Shown piece after piece: positions 50,273 through 62,699 of a stretch of 64,000 bases of DNA; position 1 is the stretch's first letter, and every line of letters begins with the position of its first letter. Made by a program: the position numbers and the translations under genes. Origin of the DNA: Toxonevra muliebris (Eukaryota > Arthropoda > Insecta > Diptera > Pallopteridae); NCBI GenBank assembly GCA_963691655.1, contig OY829329.1:80098613-80162612 (forward strand), in the 5' to 3' direction. The notes beneath the pieces are model-generated. The model saw only the letters and a list, made by a program, of their open reading frames with translations. It was not told where the DNA came from and did no database searches.

Positions 50273-50762
50273 TTTTGAATATTAACATTTTCTTTTTGAT
50301 TTTCAAAATTAAGTTAAATCAATTTTTCATTAGATATCAATATACATTCTAGATATTTTATATGGCCGACATTGTTTTTTTTCTGATATACATGTTAGAA
50401 AAGATTGCTACTATTTTTTCTTTTCTTCTCATCTAGAACGTAAAGAATGTCGACTATTAGATTTATTTTGTAAACTCGGTCTTATAATTTAAACTCATGA
50501 AAAATTGTAAGTCGTTTTTAAAAACGAATAGGGCATTTTATTTTTAAATTTTTCTCTTCAATTACACAAACGTAATGAATTAAATTTTTGAATAAAATAT
50601 AGCAAATGCATTCTGAAAATATTGATTGTTAATATAAAGACAATAATCGTAATCGTAACCGGCGATTATTAAAAATGATAATAGTAATCGTAAAAGCCCT
50701 ATCGGTGCATCACTAGTTTATTGCCTTATTTCTAAAGTGTTTTTTTTTAATTGTATTTGTAC

Positions 50763-50853
50763 TATGTCAAACAGAGAGAAAGAGAGAATTTCCCATATGA
50801 AGTTTGCCAACATGCTGGAAAATTTGATTGAATTTGACATAGTGAAAACCTGG
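50763..50853. mobile_element. Second, end-truncated copy of the CTGGTTTTCA MITE
   Basis: The reverse complement matches 13637-13749 over most of its length, including CAGGTTTTCACTATG and CCAGCATGTTGGCAAA. The other terminus is missing. Confidence 0.7.
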
Positions 50854-51989
50854 AGTAAGTACTTACTATGTATATAACATTATTATTTCAGGATATGTGT
50901 ATTGTATAGAAAAAAACAATCCAATATAATGGTTGCAAAATTTAAATTATTTTTCGTCAAACGAACTTTAAAGAACTGTAGAATACGGTGTTTGTGTATG
51001 TTTGTTTGGAAACAATTTTTCCCCGTTAAGTCAATTCGAATTGGTTTCTCCCAATAAATCACGAAATATGTTCTTTTTCAATGTCAATTGTTTTTGTTAA
51101 AACTAAAAACAGAATTTTTTGATATACTGAACAATTTAAAAAAAAAGAAACTTGGTTGTTTTACGAAGGCGATCATTAATATTAAAAAACAACTAATTTA
51201 CTTTAATATTCTAAGGTTTACAGGGGTGGACCAAATTTTTATTTTTTCTCTAGTAATTTTTCTACCCAGTTTATCGTTTAGTTCTTCTAAAATTGAATCA
51301 AATTGAACAAACTATTAGCCGATTGACAAGCTGTCGTATACTGTCGTATAATCATAATGTCGTATATTTTTGTATGAAAAATTAGAGAATTTATGACAAA
51401 TGAGAGGATACGACACCAAATAATACACCTTGTGAATTGCCCATATGTATTTCAAAAGTGTACTCCAGATAATAATAAAAGCTTATGAAATTAAAACATT
51501 TCCCATCTTAAAAGTGAATAGTGGACTCAATCATAGTTAAAAGAAGATATTTTATACTGCTTATATATTGCCACCTAAAGTACTATAAATGATCTGTGTG
51601 GGGCGCCGGGTAGCCACACATACTGATTTTTTACAGTTCTGAGATTAATAGGTATATTTTACTAAGTATATTTACTAAGTTTTTGTTTTCACAATGATTC
51701 GTACACTCTAAAGCAGCCGCCATAATGCTCACTTTTTAAAGGAAGTTAGGGGAAGGAATGAAATATGCCTGCCCTATAGACTTTGGGAAATCTGATTGCC
51801 AGAAGTTTTTCTGTAAGTCAAAATGATTCGACAATACTGAGGTGTTCTGAATAGACTCCTGTAACGACCACCCAGTCGTCCATTTTGGACTGGTCTATAT
51901 AAAGTTATATCTCGAAGTAACTTACCACATGATTTCTTCTCTCATTTGCTATTGAAGGGGAAAATGTCTGGAAGCCCTTCGTGAAGTTA

Positions 51990-52200
51990 AGTTTAGGTAT
52001 TAGATAGTGTATTAGGTATTTACTGGATAGTGTGGATGAATGTTCAATTTGAGGAAAGTAAATTCTGGTATTTTAGTCTTTGTAATGAATACCGACAATT
52101 CGGCTTCATTTACATTTACTCCCAGGCCATATCTGCCAGCCCAGTTAATGAGTTCCTTCATGGCCTCCATAGTTACTCTTTAGATGGATAGTTGGAAACA
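51990..52200 (-). pseudogene. LINE reverse transcriptase fragment
   Basis: Minus-strand reading gives MEAMKELINWAGRYGLGVNV then KTKIPEFTFLKLN, the region after the FADD box in R1/I/Jockey-type RTs (W..xxGLxVNxxKTE..xF). Upstream RT motifs are not recognisable. Confidence 0.6.
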
Positions 52201-53906
52201 AACTGGAGACTTCCGTCTAGAGAAGACGAATGGGAGTTGGTTCTTCTAATTAGATCCTCTGTCATTACAATCATTTCTCAATGGGTAAGGTTAATTTTTC
52301 CTTCGACGTTTTCATCAACAATCCAGGGTTCCAAAATGCTCAATATTCTGCCTGCCTAGGCTGGATAGCTGCACACTAAATGGAATCGTTTTTACAACCC
52401 CTGTTATTAATTAATATATATACTGTTAAGTTTAACTTTCTCCGTTCTAGTCAAAGGAACTAAGAGGATTGCTTAGAATGACTGCTGTTGGCTGGTATAA
52501 GAATTATTAAACAGTCACCAAAAAATGCCTAAAAGTTATTCGAAGGAGTAGGTCCCTCTCTTCAAAGCCGGTGAGCAGATTTCTCGAAAACGGCTCTAAC
52601 GATCAGTCTCAACTTTTTACACAAGCTTTTTAAATTATTTTTTAGTAATTGATCGAAGAATTTATAAATGTTTATGTAAGAGTATTAAAACCGCTTGGTA
52701 TAATTTAATTTATTTTTATTATTTGTTACAAGTAGTTTGTAGAAAATTTATTTAAGAATTTTGTTTATTTTAGTTATGCAGAATGGCAGACAGTTAATCA
52801 CGTTATAATCGAAAAGAAGAAAAAATACCAATTAAAATTAAAACAACTTGTCTGCCTTCTTCTTTTAAAAGTGACAACTCCACCAAGAATTATTCATAGC
52901 TGTTAACAGCTAACTTAACGAAAGTTATACATAGAGAAAAGAAATACTGGGGGCTTCATTATCGATGAAAGATGTCCTCCAAACCACTGGCCACTTACGC
53001 GAATAAACCAAATTCATCCTGGTGGAGACGGCCGAAATTTTCATCAAAAATCAAAATTTTAAAAATCATTATTTAAAATAAACAAACAAATTGTTATTAA
53101 GGATAAAATATTAAACAATATGTATGTAAAATTTTGTATTAATCCAATAAAGTGCTTTTTCAGAAAAAATTCTCGAAAATCGCTTTTTTCGTCCTCCTAA
53201 GTGCGTACCCCCCCTTAACTGAAATTGTGTGAAAAATTCCACCCTGGGAAACAGTATAGTATAGAAGTATTAGTAAAACTCTTTGCCTTAAATCGTATCA
53301 CGTTTAATTAATTATTGTTTAAATAAAGACTAGAGACAATAATGACATTTCTTCTTTTGATGTGTTTTCTTACGCTGCCAACGCTTGCAAAGTAATAATA
53401 AAATTTTAAACATAATTAGAATGTATTCGTAAACTTCTTGTCATTGTTTAAAATTAGCAAGGCTTTGAATTGAACACAATGTTTTATTTTCCTTTAGCAT
53501 TTTGTCATGTAATTAAAACTATAAACGCTAAATTGTTAAAATTGATACCACTCAAAGTTTATTTTCCCTATGTACTAAGGTTTCAAGATTGTACCACAAA
53601 TAAGTACGTGTACAATGTTGAAGCAATCACAGCGGAAAAATTTATTAATTAAACAAGCTGTTCTACAAATTTGCTCTTATTAAATTATATTAACATTTGT
53701 ATGTAGATTAAATTACAGATTTCTAGTATTTCATTTATATTGTAACTGCCCACATATTTATTTTTAGATATTGTTATTTTTTGTTTAATTACGGCACAGA
53801 GAATTCGGTTTCAAATATTTTGGACTAAATAAATATTTATTAATGTTTTTAATGCAATTTGATAATTATGTGATCTAATGAGTTTTAAAACTAACATTAG
53901 GCACTC

Positions 53907-54119
53907 GTGGCAAAACGAGTATCGTTGAAATTTGTTTGGAAAATAAGAACCAAACTTATACTAAAAGCAATCTGTCTCAATGTCTTCCGCTCGCAAATTA
54001 CTTTCCAAGACCCTTCTTCAAAGTTAGCGTACATCGGGATGGGAGCAATGGGCTTGGGGTTTTTAAAAAACACTCTTTATCACGTTCCATTGCTGCAGAT
54101 TGAGCTTGTTTTTCACTAA
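53907..54119 (+). pseudogene. Possible fragment of an NAD(P)-binding dehydrogenase-like gene
   Basis: A 70-codon frame contains SSKLAYIGMGAMGLGFLKN, which resembles the GxGxMG nucleotide-binding start of the 6-phosphogluconate/hydroxyisobutyrate dehydrogenase fold. Nothing else supports it; chance is possible. Confidence 0.2.
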
Positions 54120-55344
54120 ATTTCGATAACAATAACAGACTTTGAAAACAAGTGAGTTATAAATGTTATCTTGTTTTCCACTGCACTGCATATGAAAGTG
54201 AAACTCCCGTTTTTTAAAGCCAAAGTTAATTAAAAATATATAACCGCTTACATCGAAATAACAATTTCAGACTCAACTTATTATTGCTTTTGGCCACAGA
54301 AATATCAACTCATTTATAGTGAACTTATCTAATGTAAGATTTTACTTAATTTTCCTAAAACACTTTAAATATTTGCTAATTTCTCTGGGGGTTTTTTACA
54401 ATCCAATAAACCTCTAAATTGATTATTCTTTTTTGAAATTAACTCCACAATAAATTAGTAAAGTCCATGGAAATAATTTAATTAAATTGTTCATTGCACA
54501 AAATTCGTTCGAACATATGGTGAAAATTGGGTCAACCAACCACTTGCTGCCATGTTTGTGCTGCTGCTGTTTGTGCTAACACACACGCCAACACAAGGAA
54601 TACAAAGAATTGCTCGTGTGCATGTAGCACTTAAGTGGAGCATGCTGTTTCAATACCATCAGCACAGCGGCTCAAGAAGGCAATGCAATCATACAAAAAG
54701 AAGAGAGACAGGGCAAGAGAGAAGGAGAGGCTAAGCGCAATTACTATTTATTCACAAGAGACTGCTTAAGTGTTAATAGTGTATAAAAATAGCAAATGAC
54801 CTAGAGTGAAAGCAAGGTCAGTGGTGGTGATTGATGAAGACGAAGAAGAAGAAAAAGAGGAAGTACATATGAATATAAACAAAGAGGAAGCAGCAACAGT
54901 AGTAGTTTAACAACAAGAAAAAGAAGAAGACGACGTAGACGCCAAAGAAAATTAAGCATCACACTTCAGTAGCAACACCAGTACCACGCCCTCTCCCCTT
55001 TTTAAGCAGCGTGTTGCGGTCGTGGTCGTGGCATGGCAAAATTACGCAAACAAGAAAAATGCAATTAAATAAGTTGAGAGAAACAGTAAAGTGCGAAGAG
55101 AGCACATAAAACTGTGAAACATAAGAAGAAGAGCAAACAATGTGTTATTTGCGTTCTTCACAAGACCAGGAAGTATGGTGAAGAGTCTCTTATATCATAA
55201 CATAACAGAAACAATAAAAGCAAAAAATATTGTAATATAAAAATGTAAAAAAAATTAAAATAAGTGAAATGAAAAATACCAAGCTTTTTCTTTATTATGA
55301 AATTAATGCGTGTACAAGAAATAATGAAAGTGACAAACGAAAGA

Positions 55345-55373
55345 GACAGAGAGAGAGAGAGAGAGAGAGAGTG
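55345..55373. repeat. (GA)n microsatellite
   Basis: About 13 GA units within a purine-rich region. Such runs can bind GAGA factor in flies, but no function is shown here. Confidence 0.85.
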
Positions 55374-56179
55374 AGAATGCGCGTGTCTGTGTGAAAACTT
55401 TAAAGAACTGTTGTAAAAAAATTGGCCACGTATTTAATTTATAAATTTAGTATAGAGAAAATAACTTATTTATAAACTGTTGCTGGTGGGCAGGCGGAAA
55501 TTGAGAGGAAATGAAGTTGCGCATACGCCATGATGAACGCAAATTTCAAAACAAATAAATATATGTAAATGCATTGAATTTTACTTTCTTAAAAATAATT
55601 AAAAATCGTAATTCCTATTTGTGTAAACCTTATGGTTTTTCCAAAAATAACTAATTTTGACCGAATTTTTAAAATTTGATTGTTTTGACCAAATTGGATA
55701 AATGAGGAAGAAAATATAAGTTTTTGTGATAAATTTCTTCATTAAAGTGTGTTCGAATAAGATTAAATTATAAAGTACAAAATAAATAAAATACTTTAAA
55801 AATAAAATACAATCGAATTAAAGAGTTCCAAATATTAGCCAAAGTGCATTTTTGTGCCTTTTCAACTCGCTCTTGGTAGTTAAGCGTAGTTTAAACCTTT
55901 TTCTGGCTTTAATAAATTTAAAAATGTAATACAATTTAAATAAATTCTTAATATGTGTTTACTGAAAGTGTTAGTTTTTTATTCATAATCACATTCAGAA
56001 CTTTCTTCAGGAGAACTTAAAATGGGCGTAAATGATTCATGTATTACTTCTCCTGCTTTTTCTGGTTGCACAATATAATAGTTGACATTTTTATCAATCG
56101 AATCTGTTTTTTTTTTTTTAACAATGTGTCTTTTTGACACAAGCATAGGATCGTATCTTCTCGCCCTGTTTTTCTAGTA

Positions 56180-56701
56180 CAGTAAACACCCGAAACTGTG
56201 AACTAATAAAAACCAACGGTATTCACGTTTAAGATATTGTTCACTTTAGCGATTGTTCAAAAAAATAACCGAACCTTTATGATCTCGCCACAGAAGGAAA
56301 CTTTTTTAAAATAAAAACTATATTTTATAGTGCAAAAATTAATATTTTATTGGCAAAATAACTTAAAAAAAAAAAAAAATTCACTTGAAATTGAGAATTA
56401 CTTAAATTAAAATATCTAAATTATTTTCTAAATAAATGAATGGAAGTTTTTCAATTATAAAAAATGAATTAAGAAAAAATCGGTTATCTTCACTTTAAAT
56501 ATTACCTTTTCTCCTAGGTACTTGTAGTAAACATATTTACAGGATTACCGAATTTACTGAAATCATGAAAATTGATACACAATTTCTAAGAAATTTTGCT
56601 CACGTTTTAGAGCTTTCAGACTTTGTTCACGTTTTAGAATAGCTAATGGAATAAAAGATTTGTTCATATTAGTGGATGTTCACGTTATCAAACGTTGTCT
56701 G
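56180..56701. mobile_element. Probable TA-flanked, pogo-like non-autonomous element
   Basis: TA flanks ends CAGTAAACACCCGAAACTGT and the inverse of CAGACAACGTTTGATAACGT. The ends align only imperfectly, but both continue into GTGAAC. GTTCAC(G) motifs recur inside. Weak ends lower confidence. Confidence 0.4.
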
Positions 56702-58616
56702 TATGTGCTAAGTGATTTTTTGTATGCTTTTATGTGCTGCTTCTTCAAAAAAGCGCCCTACAATAAAATTAAAGTTATAGATAGGAAATTAAACTGATTC
56801 CATTTACCGATAGGCAGTTAGAAGTACGTAATTATATTGGTCCTGTAAATCAGTACCTTATGTAAGGAGCTAGACATGTAGTACCGATTGTATTGTTTTA
56901 AGTACAAATCTCATGCAGTTTCTAAGAGTTCAGTTAACTCTTGTGCTTTAAAAGTTTTACCGCTCGACTGAACCTGTAATATTAAGGAAAGTTATATGAC
57001 ACCTTAAGCGATTTTTGTTATATATACAGCCATGTCAACATCCGAAAAAAACTCCGGGCAACTACTTCTTTTTGTGCGCCTCTTACTTGCCATGATTGGA
57101 CAACAAGCTATGTGCAGAAGGCGCTCGCAAAACCGAATCCAGGAATGGAATTTACTGAAATTTTAGCAAAAAATAAAAAATTTTTGTATACTGACATCAA
57201 AAGCTGCAATTTTTTCTATGGTTTTACTTTCTTTAGAAATTCCATTCAATTGATGTCAATAAAAATTTTAAAAATATCACAAAAGTTTGCCTCTAACATC
57301 AATTCAACCAAACATTAAATGTTCCTTGATTTTCTTTAGTGGAAGGTTTTATGTATTCATATATGGATTTTATTTTGGCTTCTCAATATTCATAAGAAAA
57401 ATTTTATAACATATCTCCATACACATACTTGATTTCTTTGTACAACTAAGCACTTGTAGTAAATCAAAATGAATCTTATTTATTTCTTAAAAATCTTCAT
57501 TGCAAAAAATCAGTATTGTCATTTCACTTCAAAATAAGAATATATGAAAAATATTCTACTTTATCAAGATAAAATGAATACAAAACAAATAAAAATGGCT
57601 TCAATTTTGTATAACTAAGCGATTTAGTTTTTAGCTTTTTATGTTCAAACCACACGCACACACACAAGGCACACTACACACAGAACACACACAAAAGAAG
57701 ATCAGTCACAAAAATATGGGACGTTGATGCAAATCACATGATACATAACAAAAACTTGTACAAATGAGAAGAAGAAAAATGAAGAAGCAAGTTAAATTGT
57801 GATTTCTCTTCAAATAATTTCTATTTTTATAACACGCATGATGAATTTAAATTATTTAAACTGTGCACGCGTCATTAATTTTGTGAATCCAAATGAGTAC
57901 ATATAAATGTAGGATGTGCAAAACGAAGAAATTTGAGTGTTGCAAAAAAAAGTTATAAAAATTTCTGTGAAGAAAAAACTGCTTACTGCTAATAATTTCA
58001 AATAAAATTGTACCTTATTTAAAAGTTAAACGAAAAGTTAACAAGGACATGAGTTAAGTGAGACAATATTGAGATACTTCACGTTAAGTTTTTAGGACTA
58101 CTACTACCACCACGAGTACGAGTAAATTATGAAACTATGAGTACATAACGTGCAGGTTAAACAGGCGTAAACAAAATGACTGAAACATCAATTAAGGGAA
58201 AACCTTAAAGCCACTAATGTTGCGTTTTAAAAAAAATTGGTTGGCGGCAGAAGGTTTTCCTGATGAAAAGTTTATGGTACGTAAGTGTTTAAAAGGTTTA
58301 CAATACGAACATTTATAGAAACAGAGCTGGGTTGGGTAATGTACACAGGCAGTTACTTGCAGATATGAGTTTGAGAATGATAAAGGATATTTAAAAATTT
58401 AAGACATACAATTTTCTTAGTTTCGCAAAAGAAGCGTTGCGAACTTTAGGTGCTTGTTGAGTTTTGACCACTGCCATTTTTAAATTGTATGCCATTGCTG
58501 ATAGAGCAATCGTTATCTCTTACCTTCAAAGGCTGAGGCTTTAGACTAATAAATTATGGAAAAAATCCCCAGATTTAATTAACTATAACAACAAACGACA
58601 GTATTATTCAATTAAG
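56702..58616. other. Non-coding stretch
   Basis: AT-rich; a short CA-rich patch at 57650-57692. No gene seen. Confidence 0.45.
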
Positions 58617-58625
58617 CAGTTGGGT

Positions 58626-58912
58626 TAGGTTAGGTTGGAGTGGCAGTCGAGAGATACACTCAGGCCTGAACGGCCCATTGCGATACCACATAGTTAGACC
58701 TACAGTTTAACGTCAATTCCGAACGGCTGTGTGGCAATTTTTTATCGGCTTGGTGGTTTTGCTATTACCAACCAATGTGTGTACACTTCATATTGATAGT
58801 GAATAAAAGAAAGTTATGAAAATTAACCGCCAGACGCAGACGGGAATCGAACCCTAACCTCTCAGATGAAAGTCAAGTGCACTACCTACTAGACTATCGA
58901 GGTCGTCATAAA
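58626..58912 (-). mobile_element. tRNA-derived SINE with 9-bp target duplications
   Basis: CAGTTGGGT flanks it at 58617-58625 and 58913-58921. Read on the minus strand, the head (GACGACCTCGATAGTCTAG, then GGTTCGATTCCCGTCT, then GGCGGTTAATTTTCAT) matches the head of the SINE at 48366. The body has no second tRNA-like unit, ending in a CCTAACCTA tail. Confidence 0.85.
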
Positions 58913-58921
58913 CAGTTGGGT

Positions 58922-61900
58922 AACTCTGCAAAAAATTCGGATTTGAAAATGTGTGTGTTGGAGGTGTTTCTGTTGTTCCAGTTTTCTATGGAAAATAGGT
59001 AAACTTGAATAAGTGGGCAAGACAACTCCCATGAACGAAAAGGCGTGGCACCTCTTATACAAATGAAATGCTTTAAACTGCAGGTTTGCATGTTTCTTAA
59101 GTATTTATACTTTTTTCTTAATTTCTTGTTGATCAAATTTTACCAGGACGAGTTCTAAACGAATCCGCGAGGGAGCCTGGCCAAGTAGACTTTATATATT
59201 GTATAAAACTCAACGGTGTGTGAATGTGTGATATCACTTACCTCATAGATGTTTGAGATATTAATATTTAAGTGACGGCAAATGTTTATATGATACTTTG
59301 AGTTCCTAATTAAAAGTAGGCGGAACACCTCCAAATAGGTTTTTTCCAGGATAATTATTGTTAGTGGGCAGCGTTTACAAGCTTGTGAAGTAACTTATTC
59401 ATTTTAATCATTTAATACAAATCTCCGTTGCTGAGAAGGTTGCTCCATTATGATCCACTTTCAAAAAGAAGGTCATATATGTACGTGTCCATTGGGTATT
59501 GACATCGGGTTAGAATATCGGAATTCTCTCCCCACTTGCCAGATATCTTAAGCATGTACGTTAAGTAACAAATTGTGTGTCAAGTAACAAATCACAAGAA
59601 GTGCCTCTTCTTATTTTAAACCTCTCGAGGGTTTTTACTATATGTAGGTATCATATGTAAAATAAAAAGCACCCTTCATATATCATATTTTCTAACTTCA
59701 TTTGCTTATTAACAAGTATACTATAAAGAAGCCTATCAAAAACGAAAAGAATTTTTAATATCATAATTTAATCATATTCATTTTGGTTGGAATTTTTATG
59801 TGAGGAAAATATTATCTTTCACCATTTTCGTCTACTGTCCTTTTAAAATATGCAAGCGTCCTTAACTTTCATGCAAAATGGTCATTATGAATAAATTAAG
59901 TAAAAAAATCTCATCAAACCTACCTCAAGAAAAAAACAAACAAAATAAAAAACCAAAAAGCTAAAACTGAAGGCGTTTATTTACGATATAAGAGCAAAGG
60001 TGAAGACTTAAATTGCTTAATTTTTACGGTTTAAATTTAATTTAATGAAATAAATGACACGCTAAGGATTTTAATATCATTAGATATTATTTTCATTGTT
60101 TGCATTAACATTTTCTTGAATTTTTCCTCAACCTAAACAAACCTTTTTATTTTTGTAAATAAGCATTTTTTTTGTATTTGTGTCTGTAAATGTTTGCGCT
60201 GTCTCAACAAAATGTTTATTGATTAATGATGACTGAATGATGAAAAAAGTTTGATAGTTGTTAGGTTTTACGTGGAAAATTTTTTTAAAATTGTAGCAAT
60301 TTGGTAAATGAATTTCTTCTCACATAAACGCTAGTATATACAATGCAATTAATGAAATTCGATAATAGAAAATAATTATTTGTGATGGCTACATTTTTAT
60401 TTTTCTTCCTCATTAAAAAGAAAAGAAAGTGTCCTTTCATCGTCGACACTTATCGATACGCACAAGCAGAAATTTTATCCTTCATTTAACATTGTATACG
60501 AAAAAAATACCAGTTGAAGAAAAACCTCAAGCACTATCACTTCCAAAAATTAATTTCATATATGCTCTTGTTCTTATATCTTGGATGATGATGATGATTT
60601 TTTTGCCAGTCCCAAAATATCCTGTCTTTGTACTTGTATGTAATATTCTTCACTTCTTATTTTTGTTGCCTTGTCCTTACTCCTTCCTTCTTTAAATAAA
60701 TATGTACTTATGTTATGTAGTTCTTTGGTGTATAACTGACTACCACCACTACATAGTTATATTAACCGTCACAGGAAATTAGTTTGTAACATGTCCGTCC
60801 ATCCATCCGCCCCGGGCTTCCGCCCTCTTGTTTGAAGTTCAAACTCAAACTTATTTTGATCGTTTTCGCTTTTCGGTTTTTGGTTTTCTTCACTTAGAAA
60901 ATAACTGTGGGAGTGACACATGTTCCTGTTACTTGTGTATTTACTACAACACTTGATGAAGCCACCAGGCATATTTTCCTTTTGACTACTCTCTGTGCGT
61001 TTGTGTAGTTATTCTTGTTGTTTGTTTGTATATATTGTAAATGCCTGCTGCTTTTGTTGTTGTTTTTAACTTTGGTTAAGTTTCTTTTGAGTGGTTTTAG
61101 CTAAATTACTTTCTTCATTGTAATTTCATCTAATTTTTCTCATTTTGCCAATATTATAAAAATACATTTTCGTTTCGAATTTGCTTGTAAAGATAATGGA
61201 TAAATATGTATAGGAATGTGTGTTGTATTTGTTGTGTTATGGAATAAAAACCTTTAACCCTAAACGACAAGTAATTGTTAGTAAACTCTCTACATTTACA
61301 GTTCAGTAAATATTTTTCAAATTAAAGTTCAAGATTTGAAAATAAAAAATTTAACAGTGTATGAACACTTCACTTTCACTTCGTATAAATCGGAAAAGTG
61401 TATGCACATAAACTCTCTAAACTATGTTTGTGAACATGCTTGTTCAGATTCTTATCGAACTTTGTTGCTGATGACGCAACTTCCGTTTCTATCTTACAAT
61501 CTTAAACAAAACAGTCCGATAACGACTAGAGTGTATAACTATGTGGTATATAACATTCTTAATGGAAAATTTATATTCTAAGTTAACTCAAATATTTTTT
61601 GAAGAATCTTTGATATCACCGATCGAGTTTCGTTCTTTCATTTTGTGTTGAAGTTTCTCGCTCTCTAAAATCGAGAGCGTAATAAAACCCCACTACATTC
61701 TCTTTTACTGAGATATGTAACTAAATTTTAATTTCTGTGCGGCACAGCTTTTTGAAGGCAGTCGTTGTATCGGACCGTGGCTGATTCTCTTTGAGAGACA
61801 ACTAAAGACGTAAAAAAATTTTCGCCTTTACACCTGCGGTCAAAACGTGATATTCAACAATTTCAAAATCATACAGGAGAATAAAAAACGTCGGCATTTC

Positions 61901-62311
61901 CCTATTCCGCACTTACCGAAAAGTGTTGGATATCATTTTTTGGCCGTAGGCCTTTCATGTGATTTTATTTTCTTACAAGAAGTACATAAGGAATGACGAA
62001 ACTTTATGAATCTTTAAATCTACGGATGTCGCTCAAAATCTATAGGCCATGTGTTTTAGGGCTAAAAAATCGATTTTGCTAAAAACATGGAAAATTTAAA
62101 TAAAACTAGAAAAAGGGGAGGGTACGTTTTTTCTAAAACAAAGGAAAAAAGTTTAATTCCAGTGTTTGTACTTAACCCCTCTTTTCAAAAATTTGCGTGG
62201 GACGTAAGGTAGCAAAACCGATTCCCTCTACTCCACATACAATATGTGGTTGAATTTTGAAAAAATTGATGTACAATACTAAAATAATAAATAATTTTTT
62301 CCAAAACTCAC
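58922..62311. other. Non-coding stretch
   Basis: No supported gene or complete repeat. If the 62391-62312 exon is spliced to hoepel, this is intron. Confidence 0.4.
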
Positions 62312-62391
62312 CTCGGCTGTGGGAAAACATCACAATCACGTTTCGAGCGACGACGACGCAACCAAATACGTTTAGCAACGCGTACACGCAT
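62312..62391 (-). CDS. Arg-rich first coding exon, possibly an alternative hoepel start
   Basis: An ATG in good context (TTTAAAATG) at 62391 opens 26 codons plus 2 nt, rich in Arg and Lys (MRVRVAKRIWLRRRR at the start), ending at a strong donor GTGAGT. The frame is open upstream to 62700 (Asn/Ser/Pro-rich, including a run of six Pro), with a second in-frame ATG at 62535, so the true start could lie further upstream. The exon ends in phase 2 with AG, which matches hoepel exon 2 at 32314 (T GAA GTG) and would read Ser-Glu-Val at the junction. No better acceptor was found on the minus strand between 40 and 62 kb. It could also belong to an unrelated gene whose next exon I missed. The exon is well supported, the assignment is not. 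Confidence 0.45.
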
Positions 62392-62699
62392 TTTAAATGT
62401 TATATCCGGTTTTTTGTGGCTTATGTTGTTAATGTTGGCGTTGATGTTATTAATGTTGCTGTTATCACCAGTGCTATTAGTGCAACTGTTGCGTTTTTTG
62501 TAACTAATTAGAGCAGGTAGCGTCGGTGTAGGCATAGGAGGCGGCGGCGGTGGTAGATATGGCGTTAAGAATGATTTCGCTTGCAGTGGCAGCGGCAATG
62601 ATGATAGCGATGAAGCTCCTGATGCTGATGATGATAAATTTGATAATGAATTGTTGTTGATGTTAAGCGTTAAGTTCGCCGTTTTGAAAATTTTAAAAT

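Larger units (their letters stand above)
48768..50715 (+). mobile_element. hAT transposon relic with 8-bp target duplications
   Basis: GTTTATTG at 48760-48767 and 50716-50723 flanks terminal inverted repeats TAGTGATGCATCGAT and the inverse of TAGTGATGCACCGAT. Both ends carry the subterminal motif CGTAACCGGCG followed by GTTATTA or ATTATTA. The strand is inferred from the transposase remnant. It carries an internal Tc3-like insertion. Confidence 0.85.
52201..56179. other. Non-coding stretch with a purine-rich, leader-like block
   Basis: 54540-55520 is richer in AG/GAA and CAG triplets, contains the GA microsatellite and a 60-codon frame starting MFVLLLFVLTHTPTQG at 54552. It may be an untranslated leader or promoter, unproven. 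The rest shows nothing. Confidence 0.35.

Noticed and set aside
58830..58912. A functional tRNA-Glu gene on the minus strand
   Set aside because: The T-arm is good but the sequence is the head of a SINE with target duplications; the D-arm and acceptor stem are degraded.
60429..60695. 88-codon plus-strand frame with hydrophobic C-terminus
   Set aside because: Hydrophobicity arises from TTT/CTT-rich sequence; no conserved motif or promoter context.
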